Shown: positions 8,301 to 8,882 of the stretch, piece after piece
How the letters are laid out: every line of letters starts with the position of its first letter
Numbering within the stretch: position 1 is the stretch's first letter
DNA from: an uncultured Caryophanales bacterium
GTDB taxonomy: Bacteria > Bacillota_I > Bacilli_A > Acholeplasmatales > Anaeroplasmataceae
Direction of reading: 5' to 3'
Length of the DNA: 8,882 bases
NCBI GenBank assembly: GCA_937885165.1
Contig: CAKZZJ010000168.1
Coordinates: forward strand, 1-8,882
The notes under the pieces: generated by a model
Seen by the model: the letters and a program-made list of their open reading frames with translations, nothing else
What the model was told of the DNA's origin: nothing
Databases searched by the model: none
Made by a program: the position numbers and the translations under genes

Positions 8301-8617
8301 CAAATGAGGTGGTGTTAGAGGTAGGAAAGCATGTGGTGATGCTAACCCACGGTCATTATTACGGTGTAAATTATGGTTATGATAAGATTTCAGAGGCTGC
8401 TAAGAAAAAGGGTTGTGATGTAGTTTTATATGGTCATACCCATGTGCCTACTATAGACCACTATGGAGATTTAATCATTGCAAACCCAGGCAGCATAGCA
8501 TACCCAAGACAAAACAGTCGAGAACACACTTATATGACAATTTTGGTAGATAATGAAGGTGAGTTTAAAATGGATTTGCATTCATTAGAGGAATATGACA
8601 GGACCCATGGAAATTAA
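5345..8617 (+). CDS. SNF2-family DNA helicase/translocase, truncated and fused in frame to a metallophosphoesterase fragment
   Basis: The first about 953 of 1090 residues are a bacterial SNF2 ATPase. In order: an N-terminal region with no clear match, an acidic/basic helical linker (about 132-158), a beta-rich region (about 160-460) resembling the bacterial SNF2-associated domain, then the motor. Motor motifs are 'RPYQ', motif I DEMGLGKT (610-617), Ia 'VVTPKNVLYNW', II DEAQ (707-710), III SGTP (735-738), IV 'VLVFSSF' (879-885) and V 'LKAGGVGLNLVGAD' (ending 949). Motif VI (QATDRAHRIGQ-like, with the arginine finger) should follow but is absent. After 'IIYHLGD' the frame becomes a YfcE-type phosphodiesterase C-terminus. 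As written the helicase could not hydrolyse ATP normally. GAGGT at 5333-5337 serves the ATG at 5345. The likeliest explanation is a chimeric join near 8195-8215, so the true helicase should be about 80-100 residues longer with a different C-terminus. Confidence 0.88.
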   Translation: MYIRSLENETINSIDDILKKIGYEMTDALKNNKYDIYRKFFIEENAFFYAAIIKDFSNAAKSMLLPELSCFVYDDGTTSTINETSAPLLKFLYDKEFNLSEAEYEAIYPDVFKAQALTKGLTPQQAKIKLEDRKELEELIEKILKLKEEKAPKENTKSDKYNVLLKIEPYNYNNYFRVGIDLVKGKDIIKVENFYRFSSNFDGTTIFNLSNKYKVKLSNDSFFPPYDNVISSLCKNMGFSSKGKQEYGVISSDNLAEILSKVLDNYLIYGNVKQKINTDLVSFVLSDKGVPEFTPSFSSSNIYAKDGVFVFDKKNIKFYEYPTRAIKEIYLYFRQKGFDNYDYVADIFTKNLVPILSKNLSSKKKVISNDNPFNISLYISINEKSELVFNTKISNNGSEITMNDLQDYENNLYDAYAEILKSMGGIDNGIIKGDDNIVKFLQSDISSIQKFASLYVEDRLKPKNISDKPQLRFNAKRNGNYLDLTVDSDKYNHEELVNIVNSYKKKKKYVLLNDSVILLTDNEITKQLDNFEENKTENKKLPLYEIFSLNDISVEYDDKLKNILTEIKEFSESKIDLPEGWKKVLRPYQIEAVKYLNVLSKYNFGGILADEMGLGKTIETICHLDLIKTNKPILVVTPKNVLYNWQSEIERFSKIESQIIDGSRIQREKKINSINQNKKCIYLVSYDTLKMDIDLVENIEFSVVILDEAQNIKNSFSNRHQALMRIKSDNRFALSGTPIENSVFDLISIADFLLPGYLDSEKKLVNNPNYNYSNIKIKIKPFILRRKKKDVLDELPPKEEINIIINMADEERKLYLGYLEEARNKSIAEKGISMFSYIMRLRQLCVDPSTFIEDYDLMPTKFNYLINNLKENLENGHKVLVFSSFKVVLDNLSSYLNMEDIKYDKIDGTVDSKSRLDIAKKFNDNRTSAMVLLVSLKAGGVGLNLVGADIIYHLGDGMGVEEQLWMLSPSPAECVCGNCDWGTNLPNEVVLEVGKHVVMLTHGHYYGVNYGYDKISEAAKKKGCDVVLYGHTHVPTIDHYGDLIIANPGSIAYPRQNSREHTYMTILVDNEGEFKMDLHSLEEYDRTHGN
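8192..8215. other. Chimeric junction between SNF2 and metallophosphoesterase sequence
   Basis: SNF2 proteins normally read GADI-x-x-H-x-DPWWNP here, whereas YfcE-like phosphodiesterases read D-x-x-x-HLGDG. The observed 'GADIIYHLGDG' satisfies both, so the exact crossover lies within about 8192-8215. Short shared DNA such as CATCTTG could have brought the two sequences together, in an assembler or in a cell. Upstream rows are AT-rich (10/60 GC at 7921-7980, 18/60 at 8041-8100); the row just after the join has 34/60 GC. Confidence 0.75.
8198..8617 (+). pseudogene. YfcE/MJ0936-type metallophosphoesterase, C-terminal part without its N-terminus
   Basis: This segment (residues 952-1090 of the fused frame) carries the metal- and phosphate-binding motifs of small calcineurin-like phosphodiesterases: HLGD (ligand Asp 956), GNCDWG (Asn 978), THGH (His 1002 and 1004) and GHTH (His 1031 and 1033), then 'NPGSI', 'PRQ' and a final beta strand. 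Family members are about 155-180 residues, act on cyclic dinucleotide-free model phosphodiesters in vitro, and bind two divalent metals. The first motif (SDTHG, with Asp and His ligands) would lie about 40 residues upstream and is missing, because SNF2 sequence stands in its place. The next gene overlaps its stop by 11 bases. Composition is much richer in G+C than the helicase. I read it as a normal gene cut by the junction. The in vivo substrate is not known from sequence. Confidence 0.82.
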
Positions 8618-8882
8618 AATTGTTATTTCTTGATGGCAGAGAGGCCAATAAAATTTGTTGATGCAATGAATCAGTTAGGACTTAGCTTTTATCGCCCTTG
8701 TGGGGGTATAGGCAGGTGCCTTAGCTGTGCTGTAAGATTTTTATATGGCATGCCTCAGATGACATCTGATGATGAGCGAGCCCTGGATTTTTCAGAAATG
8801 CGGGCAGGTTGGCGCTTGGGCTGTAAATGCGTAATTACCAGAGATTGTAAGATTGAGGTACCTGCATCGCTTGCATCTGAAA
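8607..8882 (+). CDS. 2Fe-2S ferredoxin domain of a RACo/ASKHA-like protein, N-terminal part, apparently frameshifted
   Basis: From 8633 the frame reads MAERPIKFVDAMNQLG and then a 2Fe-2S site: CGGIGRCLSC (Cys at 8699, 8717 and 8726) with a fourth Cys in 'WRLGCKC'. The C-x5-C-x2-C spacing followed by 'T..DERAL...E...G.RL.C' and 'IEVP' is typical of the N-terminal ferredoxin domain of ASKHA-type activators (RACo and DUF4445 relatives), which use the cluster and ATP to reactivate corrinoid proteins; the ASKHA ATPase part would lie beyond the window. The natural start is ATG 8607, overlapping the phosphoesterase stop, but that frame (MEIKIVIS) meets TGA at 8631. One extra T near 8629-8632 would join it to the ferredoxin frame as 'MEIKIVISLMAERP', so a one-base deletion or sequencing error is likely. 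A start at 8633 would lose the first strand and has no Shine-Dalgarno site. A stand-alone ferredoxin is the alternative. Confidence 0.7.

Noticed and set aside
5345..8617. A genuine new bifunctional helicase-phosphodiesterase
   Set aside because: Neither domain is complete and the composition changes at the join, so the sequence favours a chimera.
3908..8617. Anti-phage defence system
   Set aside because: An SNF2 motor alone is not enough; no DISARM-type methylase, nuclease, toxin or other effector is recognisable in the window.

Overview
The window is almost wholly plus-strand, very AT-rich DNA from about 60 to 8200, with low-GC Gram-positive style signals: strong Shine-Dalgarno sites, overlapping operon genes and a U-tailed hairpin terminator. 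TGG encodes Trp and every main frame is open under the standard bacterial code, so a UGA-Trp mollicute is not suggested. Heterodimeric ABC exporters and SNF2 helicases with a bacterial N-terminal extension are both common in Firmicutes. A low-GC Firmicute (Bacilli/Clostridia, perhaps an uncultured gut lineage) is the best guess, but only an inference.

Layout. At the left edge, 14 codons of a minus-strand gene look like the N-terminus of a sugar ABC permease. It is separated from the plus-strand genes by a perfect palindrome (61-89). Next comes a two-gene operon (189-3687, 11-nt overlap) encoding the two halves of a heterodimeric type IV ABC exporter (BmrCD/LmrCD/TM287-288 type), closed by a hairpin terminator (3692-3727). 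After a 180-nt intergenic stretch with an extended -10 promoter inside a dyad, a second operon starts. It holds a 478-residue protein that I do not recognise (3908-5344), followed with no gap by a large SNF2-family helicase frame (from 5345).

The most striking thing is at about 8195-8215. The SNF2 frame stops being SNF2 after motif V, just where motif VI with its arginine finger should follow. It continues in frame as the C-terminal three quarters of a YfcE/MJ0936-type metallophosphoesterase, which lacks its own first metal-binding motif (SDTHG). Base composition jumps at the same point, from roughly 17-37% GC to roughly 43-57% GC in 60-base rows counted by hand. The downstream gene, an N-terminal 2Fe-2S ferredoxin domain like those of RACo/ASKHA corrinoid activators, has the same higher-GC character and appears to carry a one-base deletion. 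Both fused halves lack essential catalytic parts, and both families share an 'I-x-H-L/Y-(G)D' stretch at the join. The simplest reading is a chimeric junction between two genomes (assembly artefact) or, less likely, a real illegitimate recombination. It is probably not a new two-domain enzyme.

Functionally, the exporter pair should form one membrane pump with one consensus and one degenerate ATP site. The unknown protein and the SNF2 helicase are probably co-translated and may work together on DNA. The last about 680 bases should not be used as genomic context for the rest until the join is verified.
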